A stretch of DNA of 60,000 nucleotides, taken from the NCBI GenBank assembly GCA_949358305.1, contig OX442314.1, forward strand, positions 40,186,581 to 40,246,580, in the 5' to 3' direction. A model generated the notes under the pieces. It saw only the letters and a list, made by a program, of their open reading frames with translations. It was not told the DNA's origin and ran no database searches. The stretch is from Strigamia acuminata (lineage: Eukaryota > Arthropoda > Chilopoda > Geophilomorpha > Linotaeniidae). Each line of letters opens with the position of its first letter. Position 1 is the first letter of the stretch. The position numbers and the translations under genes are program-made. Below are positions 9,145 to 19,383 of this stretch, in pieces.

Positions 9145-9464
9145 ACTTAGATATTTCGGCATTAAATTTTACTGGTGTTGCAAAGGACAGTCTAGTGTGA
9201 CGTCAAATACTCTCACATCACTGAAGAAAATAAGAAAGTTTTGCAACTGCTAGTAATCCAAAGTGCAAATACTGAAAAAATAGATGTAATTGTCCACTTT
9301 TGAGTGTTGTCGTGTTTTGAGATAAACGAGTGTACGAAAACGATTGCACGTGTGGTGAAAATATCCAGGCAACTAATTTTCCGAAATGCCGAAAACATTT
9401 TATTCCAACTTAACACTTCCACCATGGGAAAGACTTGAAGTAAAACAATCACCTAACCACACCT
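9145..9464 (+). pseudogene. Partial duplicates of the 8853 exon
   Basis: 9148-9190 repeats the LDISALN.TG.A segment. 9352-9464 repeats the leader (GTGGTGAAAATATCCAG) and the start of the exon (MPKTFYSNLTLPPWE), then stops at a TAA. The fragments lie between the 8853 exon and the MADF gene, which suggests a local tandem duplication with loss of most of the second copy. Confidence 0.65.
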
Positions 9465-9471
9465 AAACAAA

Positions 9472-10837
9472 ATGGCAGCCTGCAATAGGTGGACTGAAGA
9501 GAATGAATTCTCTTTAATTCAATTGGTAGAGGAAAAAGCCTGCCTGTTCAACATTCATCTTAAGCAGTACAGGGATAAGTTCCTCAGAGAAAACACTTGG
9601 ACAGCAATTGCTACAAGACTGAACAAAGATGGTAAGATATTAGCTCCGCCCACTTCACTTCATTTCATTTCGAACAGACAAAAGCTTTTCGTCTGCTTTT
9701 CGTTTGCTTGTGTAAAAATGTCAAAGAAAGGATTATCACGTTCCCAGATTGAATTCCTGTGACCACTTTGCGAGCAAAATTCCACGACATTGTAAACGCG
9801 CCTTTAGGTTTACACATCATTCTCAAATTAATGCATAGCGCAACATAAAACATTGAATCAAGCACAAAATGCTTAAATTAGAAGTAGTAGCAGTGTAAAA
9901 TTAGCCCATCATATCATTATTATTCTTTAGAATTACAACCCCAGCGAATGATTAGTGACCACGTATATTAAAAATCATGTGCGTGGAAACATACCAAAAA
10001 TTAAGAAATCTGTCTTTGAAAGTTTACAAATAGCCGACATCTAGCCAAAAATCAGATGTTAACTCTTTACTATTTCAGAGGCTGTAAAATGTTACTACAC
10101 CAGCCCCAAAGTGTCTGTGGCCAACAAACCTGTCGGTGTAATCAAAAAAGAATTACAGTAAGTATTAATTACAACGGGCAACTATAACATTGCAATCACT
10201 CGTTTACAAAAGAAATGAGGCGACAAAATAGTGTTAGAAAATAGATTCCTGTCTAATTTGATTAATTTACCCCTAGTCACCAGTGATCGAGATCGAATAG
10301 AACTCCAAAAATTACATCGACACATAGAAATCAAAATAAAAAATATGGCAAATATTGACATCCCTCTAGCGGAAATTCAGCGCACTATTTTTCCAGTGTT
10401 GTTGTTTGCTGTTCCACGTAACATAATAATGGAATACGACAAAGATTGCGATGAAGAAATGTCTTTACGGTAATTTATTCTAATCTCCAGTATTTTTAAA
10501 CAGAACAACAACGACGATTTAAGGCATTAGAAGCGTTGCGGTTAACCCCAACACATGATGGAAAGTTCAAATCTGCTATGTTGTACAATGTAATGAGCAG
10601 TGAACAGATAGGCAACGAAAGCGATACAAATAATCGGGCGATAAGAGTTTCTAAATATTCCGGCTGGCAACGATGCCGACGATAGCAACGATGGCAACGA
10701 TTATTTGTTTTAATTAGCCTACTTTAAAAATGTTGTATGACATCAAGCGATTGTGTTGTTTATACAGGAAAAAAACAAACGAGAGAAATTTTGACGGCAT
10801 CATTCGCTATCACCTCACTGCCGCAGTTGAAACAAAG
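9472..10837 (+). CDS. MADF-domain gene, four exons recognised
   Basis: Exon 1 (9472-9631) encodes RWTEENEFSLIQLVEEKACLFNIH...YRDKF...NTWTAIATRLNKD, a MADF/Myb-SANT-like DNA-binding fold (W..L/I..ve...ly...Y.d...r...W..ia). It ends at GTAAGA. Exon 2 (10079-10157) follows TATTTCAG and ends at GTAAGT. Exon 3 (10284-10469) follows GTCACCAG and ends at GTAATT. Exon 4 (10768-10837) follows TTTATACAG and ends at GTATGC. All four phases join without a stop (165 codons so far). If the exon 3 donor is not used, a TAA at 10471-10473 ends a 142-residue protein. The exon 3 helix-rich part also recalls BEL/Pao gag (DUF1759-like), so retroelement origin is an alternative. Likely a transcription or chromatin factor, or a Harbinger-type helper. 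Confidence 0.55.
9809..10716 (+). repeat. Large segmental duplication, copy 1
   Basis: The segment from GGTTTACACATCATTC through the intron/exon block of the MADF gene to CCGGCTGGCAACGAT recurs at 11142-12838. Within it an open stretch between exons 3 and 4 (KALEALRLTPTHDGKFKSAM) is also shared, and may be an unrecognised exon. Confidence 0.85.
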
Positions 10838-10977
10838 GTATGCAAATTAATTTTACCGTACAATTTTGCTGGCATAACCACGTGATTCGGTTTGGCCAAT
10901 AGAGGCAATTAACATTTTCTTAAAAGCAGAAATAGAATTAACAATTTCTCAGAGTACATGACCTCTTTTGAAAAACT

Positions 10978-11139
10978 CATGACACACTGATAAATATAGA
11001 TTTCAAGTGTCAATATGTTGACATTGCAAACGTGGATTCAGCAGTGATAAAACCGATTAATAGTTGCCAAATATTCTACTTCATGTCCTCCAAAAAATGC
11101 ACCTGCTTGGACAATTAGATCAAATTATAAAACGTAGGT
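10978..11139 (+). repeat. Dispersed 150-bp repeat, copy 2
   Basis: Near-identical to 8319-8470, starting GACACACTGATAAATATAG. It abuts the second copy of the segmental duplication, so the junction at about 11140 is a breakpoint. Confidence 0.85.
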
Positions 11140-11394
11140 TTACAAATCATTCACAAATTAATGCAAAGCACAACATAAAACATTTTATCTAGCATAAAAT
11201 GTTTAAATTAGAAATAGTAGTAGTGTAAAATTAGCCCATCATATCATTATTATTCTTTAGAATTACAACCCCAGCAAATGATTAGTGACCACGTATATTA
11301 AAAATCATGTGCGTGGAAACATACCGAAAATTAAGAAATCTGTCTTTGAAAGTTTACAAATAGCCGTTATCCTTATAAAAATGTTCTTGCAAGA

Positions 11395-11525
11395 CACTGC
11401 AAGACGTGCAGGAAGCACTAGGCAGAAAATCTTGCAGGAATCTTTGCAGGTATTTGGTGCCATACGTTGCAGGATGATCCTGCAGAAGTAATCATGCAGG
11501 ATTGGACCTGCATGATCACCCTGCA
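11395..11525. repeat. TGCAGG-rich stretch with hairpins
   Basis: At least six TGCAGG/CCTGCA words occur in 130 bp, including the palindromic pair TCATGCAGG/CCTGCATGA with a 6-nt loop. Function unknown. Confidence 0.5.
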
Positions 11526-11792
11526 GATAAAATAAAATAAACAAACAACCCCAACGCCACTCCACAATAAAACAAGGCAACACTAAAGGGGACCACATGT
11601 TAAAAGCTCAAACTGGGGGCATTTAGGTTTAGCAGACCACTCTCAAATGAACCTCCAACGAGTGAAGGTCGTTGCTGACTCCTCTCTCCTCATATCCCGC
11701 ACCAAGGTACATTTCACTTCTTTCATTGATCTCTCCTGACCAACCAAAACATTAAATTAGACAAAACGTTTAAATTGTTGCAGAAAATCATC

Positions 11793-12188
11793 ATGGAACA
11801 AACGCACACGAGCAGCAACCATAAAAGTAAGCCAATAAACCTAAGCGACAAAGAAATCGAACTGATGTTCTCCAGCAACGTCCAAGACGGACCAGAAGAG
11901 ACGGTCACCACAATCGCCACAGACAAGAAAAACGCCACAGACAACGAAAACGCCTCAGATAGCAACGACGATGACAACTCCATGGCTATCGAGGTCGTCG
12001 ACTCACCACCGTCGTATTCATTCTGGGAGGGAAAACAAACTCGTCGGTCCTTCAAGCCTGAAGATCGAGCTATAATCGCAGGAAATTTGAAATCACTGAC
12101 CAACAAATTTGGCAAAGTTCGTTCGGCTAAATCGCTCGTCGAATTTGACAAAATGAGACAACTAACGGCGAAATACACTTTTTGCTAG
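11793..12188 (+). CDS. Hypothetical 131-residue protein in the insert
   Basis: ATG 11793 sits just after an acceptor-like TTGTTGCAG and ends at TAG 12186-12188. The N-terminal two thirds are acidic and Ser/Asn-rich (DNENASDSNDDDNS). A PPSY-like motif (SPPSYSFWEG) follows, and the C-terminus is basic and helical (FKPEDRAIIAGNLKSLTNKF). The domain is not recognised. A retroelement gag N-terminus is possible because the ORF lies in an insertion. Confidence 0.4.
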   Translation: MEQTHTSSNHKSKPINLSDKEIELMFSSNVQDGPEETVTTIATDKKNATDNENASDSNDDDNSMAIEVVDSPPSYSFWEGKQTRRSFKPEDRAIIAGNLKSLTNKFGKVRSAKSLVEFDKMRQLTAKYTFC

Positions 12189-12232
12189 ATATATGTAGCA
12201 AAAAATCAGATGTTAACTCCTTACTATTTCAG

Positions 12233-12622
12233 AGGCTGTAAAATGTTACTACACCAGCCCCAAAGTGTCTGTGGCCAACAAACCCGTCGGTTTTATCAAA
12301 AAAGAATTACAGTAAGTATTAATCACAACGGGCAACTATAACATTGCAATCACTCGTTTACAAAAGAAATGAGGCGACAAAATTGTGTTAGAAAATAGAT
12401 TCCTGTCAATTTGATTAATTTATCCCTAGTCACCAGTGATCGAGATCGAATAGGACTCCAAAAATTACATCGACACGTAGAAATCGAAATAAAAAATATG
12501 GCGAATATTGACATCCCTCTAGCGGAAATTCAGCGCACTATTTTTCCAGTGTTGTCGTCTACTGTTCGACGAAACATAATAATGGGATACGACAAAGACT
12601 GCGATGAAGAGGTGTCTTTACG
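12233..12622 (+). pseudogene. Duplicated MADF-gene exons 2 and 3 without exon 1
   Basis: 12233-12311 and 12437-12622 copy exons 2 and 3 of the MADF gene with exactly the same lengths (79 and 186 nt), open frames and splice sites. About ten amino-acid changes are visible in exon 3. No MADF exon or exon 4 is found nearby, so this is either a pseudogene or two exons of a chimeric transcript with the ORF at 11793. Confidence 0.6.
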
Positions 12623-12839
12623 GTAATTTATTCTAATCTCCAGTATTTTAACACACAACAACGACAACGATGTAAGGCATTAGAAGCGTTGCGGTTAACC
12701 CCAACACATGATGGAAAGTTCAAATCTGCTATGTTGTACGATGTAATGAGCAGTGAACAGATAGGCAACGAAAGCGATACAAATAATCGAGCGATAAGAG
12801 TTTCTAAATATTCCGGCTGGCAACGATACCGACAGCAAT

Positions 12840-13300
12840 AGAGCAAGAACACGAGATGAATGTTACAAAGCTGTGGAGATATCTAAATAATCTGATAAAC
12901 TCATTCTGGTGAAGACGTAAGAAAGAGCCTCTGCTAGATCTGCACTCGTTTCATCAAGTGAATCAATCAAAAAAGTTCGAAATTGGAAACATCGCCACGA
13001 TCAAAGAGGAAAATCAAAAAAATTGCAAATGTGGGAAACGGGCATTATAGATAACACATTGTAGGTCCAGTGGAAATGGGGAAAAATAAAGCAATAAACT
13101 GGGCTTACCAATTGTTGTACCCATTGGAATTAACCTCCAGTTAAAATGGGGATGTTGGGAATTAAAACAGGGGTCAAGGAAAGTTGTTAAGGAAAGGGCA
13201 AAAGTAGGACAACATCTCACTCCCCAGTGTTGAGACTTGTAAAACGAGAACAACCGCGAGTTTGTTGACATACTGTACGTACAACAGTGTGGACCATTCA
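12840..13300. other. No gene recognised
   Basis: A/T-rich with short frames only. It lies between the segmental duplication and the minisatellite. Confidence 0.4.
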
Positions 13301-13305
13301 ATAGA

Positions 13306-13884
13306 GAAAGAAAGGAATGCAGGCTTACAATACAATGAACATGTAAATGCCACATTCCTGAAAGGAAGGAATGAATCGGGGCTAACAATATAATAAAAAT
13401 TGTAAATGCCACATTCATGAAAGAAAGGGATGTGGGGGCTAACAATACATTCAGAAATGTAAATGCCACACTCAGGAAAGATAGGGATGTGGGGGCTAAC
13501 AATACATTCAGAAATGTAAATGCCACACTCAGGAAAGATAGGGATGTGGGGGCTAACAATACATTCAGAAATGTAAATGCCACACTGAGGAAAGATAGGA
13601 ATGTGGGGGCTAACAATACATTCAGAAATGTAAATGCCACACTCAGGAAAGATAGGGATGTGGGGGCTAACAATACATTCAGAAATGTAAATGCCACACT
13701 CGGGAAGGATAGGGATGTGGGGGCTAACAATACATTCAGAAATGTAAATGCCACACTCGGGAAGGATAGGGATGTGGGGGCTAACAATACATTCAGAAAT
13801 GTAAATGCCACACTCAAGAAAGATAGGGATGTGGGGGCTAACAATACATTCAGAAATGTAAATGCCACACTCAGGAAGGGATGT
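13306..13884 (+). repeat. 57-bp minisatellite, about 8 regular units plus 2 degenerate
   Basis: The unit contains GATGTGGGGGCTAACAATAC followed by GAAATGTAAATGCCACACT. Eight units are regular and two at the left are divergent. Because 57 is divisible by three, an ORF runs through on the plus strand (ATG 13417 to TGA 13972-13974, 19-residue repeats with VGANNTFRNVNATL) and one on the minus strand (13014-13868). Neither has outside support, so I treat both as repeat by-products. Confidence 0.95.
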
Positions 13885-14239
13885 TACAATGCAACTAGAA
13901 AATTGTCCGAATGGGAAATTTCGAGATCCAACTCAATTAAACAACGAAATTCGTCAAATCATCCACACAACTGAATCCAAATCAAAGCTACGTATATTTA
14001 CGAACTCACCATTTGAGTTGATGAAAAAAATCACACGCGGTTCGAAATGGAGGAGTAGGCTTAGAACCACTGAACACGAAAACAAATATGGAAAAATTCA
14101 AGACCAAACATCACCAACCCATGCCCGATAACTTTTCAAATGACCAGAGCTCTCTTCTGGTTTCACTGAGACGTGTCAAGTCATCAGTTTATCCAGGGGT
14201 GACCACGAGGAGGTAGAGAGTTGGATTTTACACCCCCGT
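13885..14239. other. No gene recognised
   Basis: Unique A-rich sequence following the minisatellite. The frame at 13862-14131 has no motif. Confidence 0.4.
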
Positions 14240-14600
14240 AACAACATAAATTTGGCAGAAAATTCACATTTTCACTCATCTGGAAAACTGTGAACATATA
14301 AACCTGGTCAATGTGACTTCTGAATGGTGATTGGTTTCAAGCAGCTGTTCCCCCTCATGAGCGCGAACCTTGACCCGAACACGATATGCTGAGATCACTC
14401 CACTCAAGGACAAAGGTCGTCGTTCTTGCTGCAGATGGCTTCGATAACAAAGAAGAATTTAAACATTCCAGGCCATTAAACACTGAAATAAATATAAAAT
14501 AAAATAAAATAAACGTGAATTTGTGATCCAATAGTTAATTTAGGGTTACGGGTGATACATATAAAAACATACGAACAAATCAACAATTTACCACTTACGT
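14240..14600 (+). repeat. About 350-bp tandem duplication, copy 1
   Basis: Landmarks CCCCTCATGAGCGCGAAC, ACTCAAGGACAAAGGT, GCAGATGGCTTCGAT and TTAGGGTTACGGGTGATA occur in the same order and spacing as in 14632-14960. Non-coding. Confidence 0.9.
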
Positions 14601-14631
14601 TTTGTTGGAACGAACCGGCATGTTTACAGCA

Positions 14632-14960
14632 TCAATTTTTCAGAAAATTCGCATTTTAACTCACCTAGAAAACTGCGACCATACAAACTTAAAAAATGCT
14701 GACTTGTGAATGGTGTCAAACAGGTTTCTCCCCTCATGAGCGCGAACACAATACACTGACGTCACTCGACTCAAGGACAAAGGTGCAGATGGCTTCGATC
14801 ACAAAGAAAAAGTTAAAAATATCACGCCAAATGGCTCAAAACACTGAAATAAATGAGTAAATAAATGAAATAAACGTGAAATGATGATAGAATAATTAAT
14901 TTAGGGTTACGGGTGATATGTACAAAATCTTACCTCAGTTTGTTGGAGAGAAAAAATTAG
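14632..14960 (+). repeat. About 350-bp tandem duplication, copy 2
   Basis: Second copy of the block at 14240-14600, diverged by roughly 15-20 percent plus small indels. The two copies are adjacent and direct. Confidence 0.9.
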
Positions 14961-15725
14961 CAGTTTGTGCGAAATTACAAGAGAATAAAAACACAGGAAT
15001 TGCGAGTAAATCTTTGATGGAAAAGGCCAAAATTTAAAGTAACATTCAAGCTAAAGCAACTACAATACCACGACAAACCAAACCCGTGCATCAACGTCTC
15101 AGTGTGCTGGCAGAACTGACGTGGCTACGGGGCTCACATACGTAAATCACGGTTATCGTTCTCTACAGAACGAATCTTTCAGCCCTCATCGTATGTACGG
15201 TAGCCTAGAAAGACCGTTTAAACTGACTGTGATGATAATGATTGAGATTTTTCACACTCTAAAAAAAATAAAGAAGAAAATCATGAATTGATTGCACAGA
15301 ATACAATCCTAAATAAAATTAAACACAAAAAAATCCACACATTTGTTACGTTTTCGATTTAATTTGGAACGATAACAACCACCTCGCACTTAAACAAACG
15401 GGCACGTCCGCACGTATCATTATTCCCACCCGACGACACGTAACAAATACGTGCTTTCTTTCTTTCCTTCATTTCACAAAACAGAATCATTTTCGACGAG
15501 GATGACTAAAATTTAAATTAGTGATTTACCGCACTCAAATCGCAGCACCATGGACGCAACTGGACAAATGGCTGCTCTCAACAACACACCGTTTTGGCAT
15601 TGGAACCGAAATAATATTGTTTTCGTCATATTTTGCAAATTATAATCTCTTAAGAAGTGTAAACACGAATCACATATTTCTTTATTTTTTATTTTCATTT
15701 CTTTATTTTCTACATAAGGAATAAG
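14961..15725. other. No gene recognised
   Basis: AT-rich sequence without supported frames. The last 15 bp (AGGAATAAG) are homologous to the 5' leader of the BTB-BACK gene. Confidence 0.4.
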
Positions 15726-15948
15726 ATGGCAAGTGACGATCTCAACGACCAAATTGGTGAAAGAGGAAACGAAAGAATCCGCAACAAAATGCAAAGAAAA
15801 AGCATCAAATTACCTTTCAATTGGAAATAATCTACACAGTTCAAGAGTCGATACGATGAATGTCACAATTAAAATACACAAATTAATACATGAAACACTT
15901 ATTCGTGCCCGTAAATTGCAGTTGGATGAATTATTTGCCACGTACTGA
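15726..15948 (+). pseudogene. Decayed, internally deleted copy of the BTB-BACK gene
   Basis: ATG 15726 starts MASDDLNDQIGERGNERIR, matching MTSNDLYEQMGENVSKRIR of the gene at 21850-23562. It shifts frame by one or two indels into LSIGNNLHSSR (parent: LSIVTHLHSSR). Most of the BTB fold is then skipped, and it resumes at MNVTIKIHKLI and ETLIRARKLQLDELFATY (parent: ETLIAAHKLQLDDLFDIY), ending at TGA 15946-15948. Even the leader (AGGAATAA before ATG) is conserved. It is a duplicate of the same single-exon gene, in the opposite orientation and about 6 kb away. Confidence 0.85.
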
Positions 15949-16359
15949 GCTCGTTTATGCCATTAGCCCATAAAAATTTATGTGTGTTTTTAGTGTACTA
16001 GTAAACATGTTTTTTGGTCAATAAATTATTGTACTAAGGGTTCGACTTTGCTCCCCACGGACTACTTAATTAATGGAATATTTGATGGGTTGGAGTTTAT
16101 TATTATTATTATTTATTATTTATTATTGTTTTTCAATCACAAGAAGGGAGATTTCTTTAGTCATGGTTGTGACAGGGGGTCAGCGGGCGAAACGGCTGCT
16201 AATCGCTGACCACTGGGCCCTTATCCGACAAAAATTTATGTGCTGTGCACGTCGAGTTTGCCTGGGTACTGGCAAACATTGGCCATACACTGGTACAGAG
16301 AGCTCATTAGGTCGTAGGAATGATATCTGTGCGTTGAGGTGGCTACCAGCGTTGTTTCA
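15949..16359. other. No gene recognised
   Basis: A simple TTATTATTATT run (about 16100) and a frame at 16073-16414 without motifs. Confidence 0.4.
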
Positions 16360-16480
16360 GCAGAAATGTGGGAATTGGGACATTGAATGGTCAAAAATTT
16401 TTATTTTTTCATAAAAATCAAACATGGCGACCTGAAGACAATAGAAAAACATGTGGAGATTACGGAATTTTCAGGAGGAA
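16360..16480 (-). repeat. Mosaic repeat X, inverted partial copy
   Basis: Read on the minus strand, the stretch with TCTATTGTCTTCAGGTCGCC and the following ATAAAAA-rich part matches 31075-31185 and, more weakly, 17695-17800. Confidence 0.75.
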
Positions 16481-16777
16481 CCGGAATTGAAAAATTTCGG
16501 ATTTGAGTTAATTTCCTGGAAATTAAAGGAGTTGCGACATAAAATTTTTTTTTTTTTAAACTGTAAAAAATCAATGTATATTGTTTAATAAATGGTTTCC
16601 AACAAATGTATGTTTTTAAATATTTGTAGTTTTATTAAAAACGCAAGTTAAAAATGCCGAGCCACGCCCCTCTCGTGAAAAACCCCAAAACCGGAAATGA
16701 CGTCTTCGACAGAATGTCTTGTATACGTATTGCATTACTTGCCTTCGGTGACGACCGCCCAATTCGAAATTGCAAGA

Positions 16778-17694
16778 ATGGTTTTGCGTTGCGTTGTTTC
16801 TGGCTGTTGCAATGTTGCAACTGATGAAATATCTTTGCACACATTCCCAAAAAATAAAAAAATTGCGAATAATTGGAATAAATTTGTGAAATTGCAAAGA
16901 GGAGATTGGAAAACCCATCATGAAAGAAGTGTTATCTGTTCCAAACACTTCACCAAGGATTCTTTTGATCCGAAATGTGCCATAAAAAGATCACTTGGTT
17001 TTGACTGTGCTACAAGACTGAACCCAGATGCCATTCCAACTATAAAAGCTGTCATACCAAACATTTCTGTAAACACTGGGAATCAAGTAAGTACAAAATT
17101 AAATAACAGTATTTCGGGCCCACACTTGGTTGGGGGCCTGCACATTAGGCATAAGAACGGGACCAATTTTCGGGTCCCCACCCGTCTCGAATCCCGACCA
17201 GTCCCATGTCCCTAAATTTTTTAGGTTTTTTTAAGTTTTTTTATGTTTTTTAAATGTTTTTTTATGTTTTTTTAAGTTTTTTTTAATGTTTTTTATGTTT
17301 TTTTTTATGTTTTTTATGTTTTTTTATGTTTTCTTAATGTTTTTTTTGTTTTTTATGTTTTTTTTATGTTTTTTAAATGTTTTTTTATGTTTTTTATGTT
17401 TTTTTTATTCCGCCAGTCCCGTTCCGTGCTTGGAAAAATTTTCATTTTTATTTTGTTAATAATTTTTTTTTATTAATTTAGAGATCCTGTGAGTTTGATT
17501 TTGAATTGACAAGGCTTGCCTACAAGAAAAGAAATGATGCAAGGGTAAAAATGGGTTTTTTTGTGTATTTTAAGAAATTAATGAAAAATTACTTATTGTA
17601 GGTAGTGGAAGAGGCCATGGAAGCTGAGTCGTATCAAGATTTCCCAGATTTTCGAAATCTTTTGAAAATCAAACTTTTCCCGAAAAATCTGTGA
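16778..17694 (+). CDS. THAP-domain protein, three exons
   Basis: Exons 16778-17086, 17482-17544 and 17602-17694 give 154 residues. Splice sites are CAA|GTAAGT, ATTTAG|AGA, AGG|GTAAAA and TTGTAG|GTA, all phase 0. Residues 1-90 form a THAP zinc finger: C5 (LRCVVSGC), C10, a W (NNWNKF), the second pair in SVICSKHF (Cys and His), and the closing AVPTI-like DAIPTI. THAP domains bind DNA and occur in transcription factors and P-element-type transposases. The remaining 60 residues are short, basic and unassigned, so it is either a small host factor or the N-terminal stub of a transposase-derived gene. The ATG was chosen because the THAP domain starts right there; the frame is also open upstream. Exon 3 ends inside repeat X, so its last codons and stop may be repeat-derived. 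Confidence 0.7.
17133..17450 (+). repeat. GGGAC-rich mobile repeat, copy 2, in THAP intron 1
   Basis: It starts TTAGGCATAAGAACGGGAC and has CGGGTCCCC/GTCTCGAATCCCG words. It then has about 180 bp of a (TTTTTTATG)n-like simple repeat and ends with CCGCCAGTCCCGTTCCGTG, also found at 5589. Same family as 5560-5748, with an expanded T-rich middle. Confidence 0.65.
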
Positions 17695-18015
17695 ATACCA
17701 CATGTTTTTCCATTGTTTTCGGGTCGTCATCTTGGGTTTTTATAAAAAAATAAAGAATTCGACCAAATAAATGCCAAAATTTCTCCATTTCTGAAGAAAA
17801 AACAACAATTTTTGAAAGCAAATAGAAATTTGTTTGGAACTAGAAGTTCTGAACCAGATCAAAATGGTCTGATTCCAGCTGTTTGCTGGTGAATTCCACG
17901 TGGTTTTGCCCGTTCTTGTGAATGGCATTGATTGAATGTGTCAAATAGCAGAACTGTAGCAAACAAAAATGGACAAGATGGATTAATTCAGGACCAATTT
18001 GAGATCGTGCTATTG
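17695..18015 (+). repeat. Mosaic repeat X plus the 5' flank of the gag-only element
   Basis: The first 190 bp, up to AAATGGTCTGATTCC, match 31060-31258. The rest (TGGTGAATTCCACGTGG to ATTGTAGCC) matches the leader that precedes the gag ORFs at 20514 and 30709. No gag follows; the element is truncated at TGTAGCC. Confidence 0.75.
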
Positions 18016-18130
18016 TAGCCTCTTCTGGCCACCCTGTATTTAAATTAAATATTAAATTAATTAATATAATATAAATATAAATTAAATATTTTCAATGTTT
18101 ATTCTTTATAGTTCTACAGTAATTTCACAA

Positions 18131-19248
18131 TGTCGGTCTTGGAAAGCTTGATTCAAGTCTCGGCTAATCGTAAGGTCTCTCAACTACCCGACCACATTCT
18201 CCGCCAAATTTTCTAAAATCAAACGTGTCGTCAGATGCAACTGTAAGCAAATCATGGACAGATCTTTGTTTTGCATATACTTCAGCAATAACAGCACTCC
18301 GACGATCTCCGAGGTCAGTTTCTTACTCACACTCGTCTTCCTCAACAACTTGTCGCAGAAATTGGCCAACAACTCGGAACATTTCGACTCCGGCTGAGTT
18401 TCCGTCCTGGACGCAAGTTCCAACTGAAAAATCGCAGTGTCGTTGACAATCTTCTTGAACGCTTTATCTCTCGCCGAAAGAAATCTCGGATCATTTTCAA
18501 AAGCTTTCTCGACTAATTCGCTAGACCGATTGAAGAGATCGAGTAGTTGTTGCACGTATTTCTCGGAATCCTGAACGATCGTTTCGGCCGCCGCAACCAT
18601 GTCCGCCAAACCAGCTTTGACGATGCATTCCTCCAATTCGACGAGCATCGGTAGAATACATTCGGGCACGAGATTGAACAGATGAAACATCCGTAGAAGA
18701 TTGTCAATATCATTGCGTTTAATCATCGCCCCGCACTCCGCTAAAACGACTTCCTTAAACGGAAACACCAAAACATCGCCGCAGATTTTTGTCAATTCTT
18801 GACGCGAACTCGCGTCCAAATATTTCTCCGCCCGCTTATTCTCTTCGCTGAGTCATAGATCGACGTATTTCATGTAATTCTCGACTCCGTTGACCCTCAG
18901 ATACTCCTGCGCATTGGCCTCATAAAATGCATTCCGAGTGTCTTGGAAGTACGCTTTCTCAAAAAACTCTCGATAAAGGGATAAACTGTCTTCGGGAGTA
19001 GTGCATAAATTCACATAAGACTCGCGGATTCCTATTATTAGCTGCGGATCACACGTTTAGCCATTTCTCTCCGCTTCGATTAACTTCATAACGCTTTTGT
19101 GGATGTGTTCCTTCTTGTCGGAAAAAATACTTTCATTCCAACTCTGCAGCATGAGATTACGAACGTTGTAGTTGACACTATCGTCGAGTTCTTTCGATTT
19201 CAATCTTACAAACGGTAAGGAATAACGTTGGATATGTAATAATGTCAA
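18131..19248 (-). pseudogene. Cullin-5 pseudogene (N-terminal repeat region)
   Basis: One continuous minus-strand frame, without introns, matches the cullin-5 N-terminal cullin repeats. Landmarks are LMLQSWNESIFS, GIRESYVNLC, ENYMKY, AECGAMIKRN, GLADMVAAAETI, DSEKYVQQLLDLFNR, DPRFLSARDKAFKKIVND, ESKCSELLANFCDKLLRKT and SRDLNQAFQD. Three in-frame stops interrupt it: TAA 19057-19059, TGA 18853-18855 and TAG 18184-18186. There are small deletions near KKLTSE and after LTTRLILE. The first ~150 codons and the whole cullin-homology/RBX-binding and neddylation part are missing. CUL5 is the scaffold of SOCS-box ubiquitin ligases. Lack of introns suggests a retrocopy, with truncation at both ends. The preserved coding match implies that a functional cullin-5 exists elsewhere. 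Confidence 0.9.
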
Positions 19249-19383
19249 ACTTTTAAATAAATTTATTTACTCTGTCGCTTTTGAATGAAGCGTGCGCACA
19301 CATCACACGAAACAAGTTAGTTCAGCCACCAATAAAAACCACCAATGCGCATGCTCCACATTTTTTCAAATGGGTGTCTTCTT

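Larger units (their letters stand above)
11142..12838 (+). repeat. Large segmental duplication, copy 2, with an 830-bp insert
   Basis: It matches 9809-10716 up to TTACAAATAGCCG (11371) and again from AAAAATCAGATGTT (12201). About 830 bp between them are absent from copy 1. That insert contains a TGCAGG-rich stretch and the ORF at 11793. No target duplication was found at the insert borders, where about 9 bp of copy 1 are lost. Confidence 0.8.

Noticed and set aside
13014-13868. 284-codon minus-strand ORF rich in FLNVLLAPTSLSF
   Set aside because: It is the reverse frame of the 57-bp minisatellite, with no outside support.
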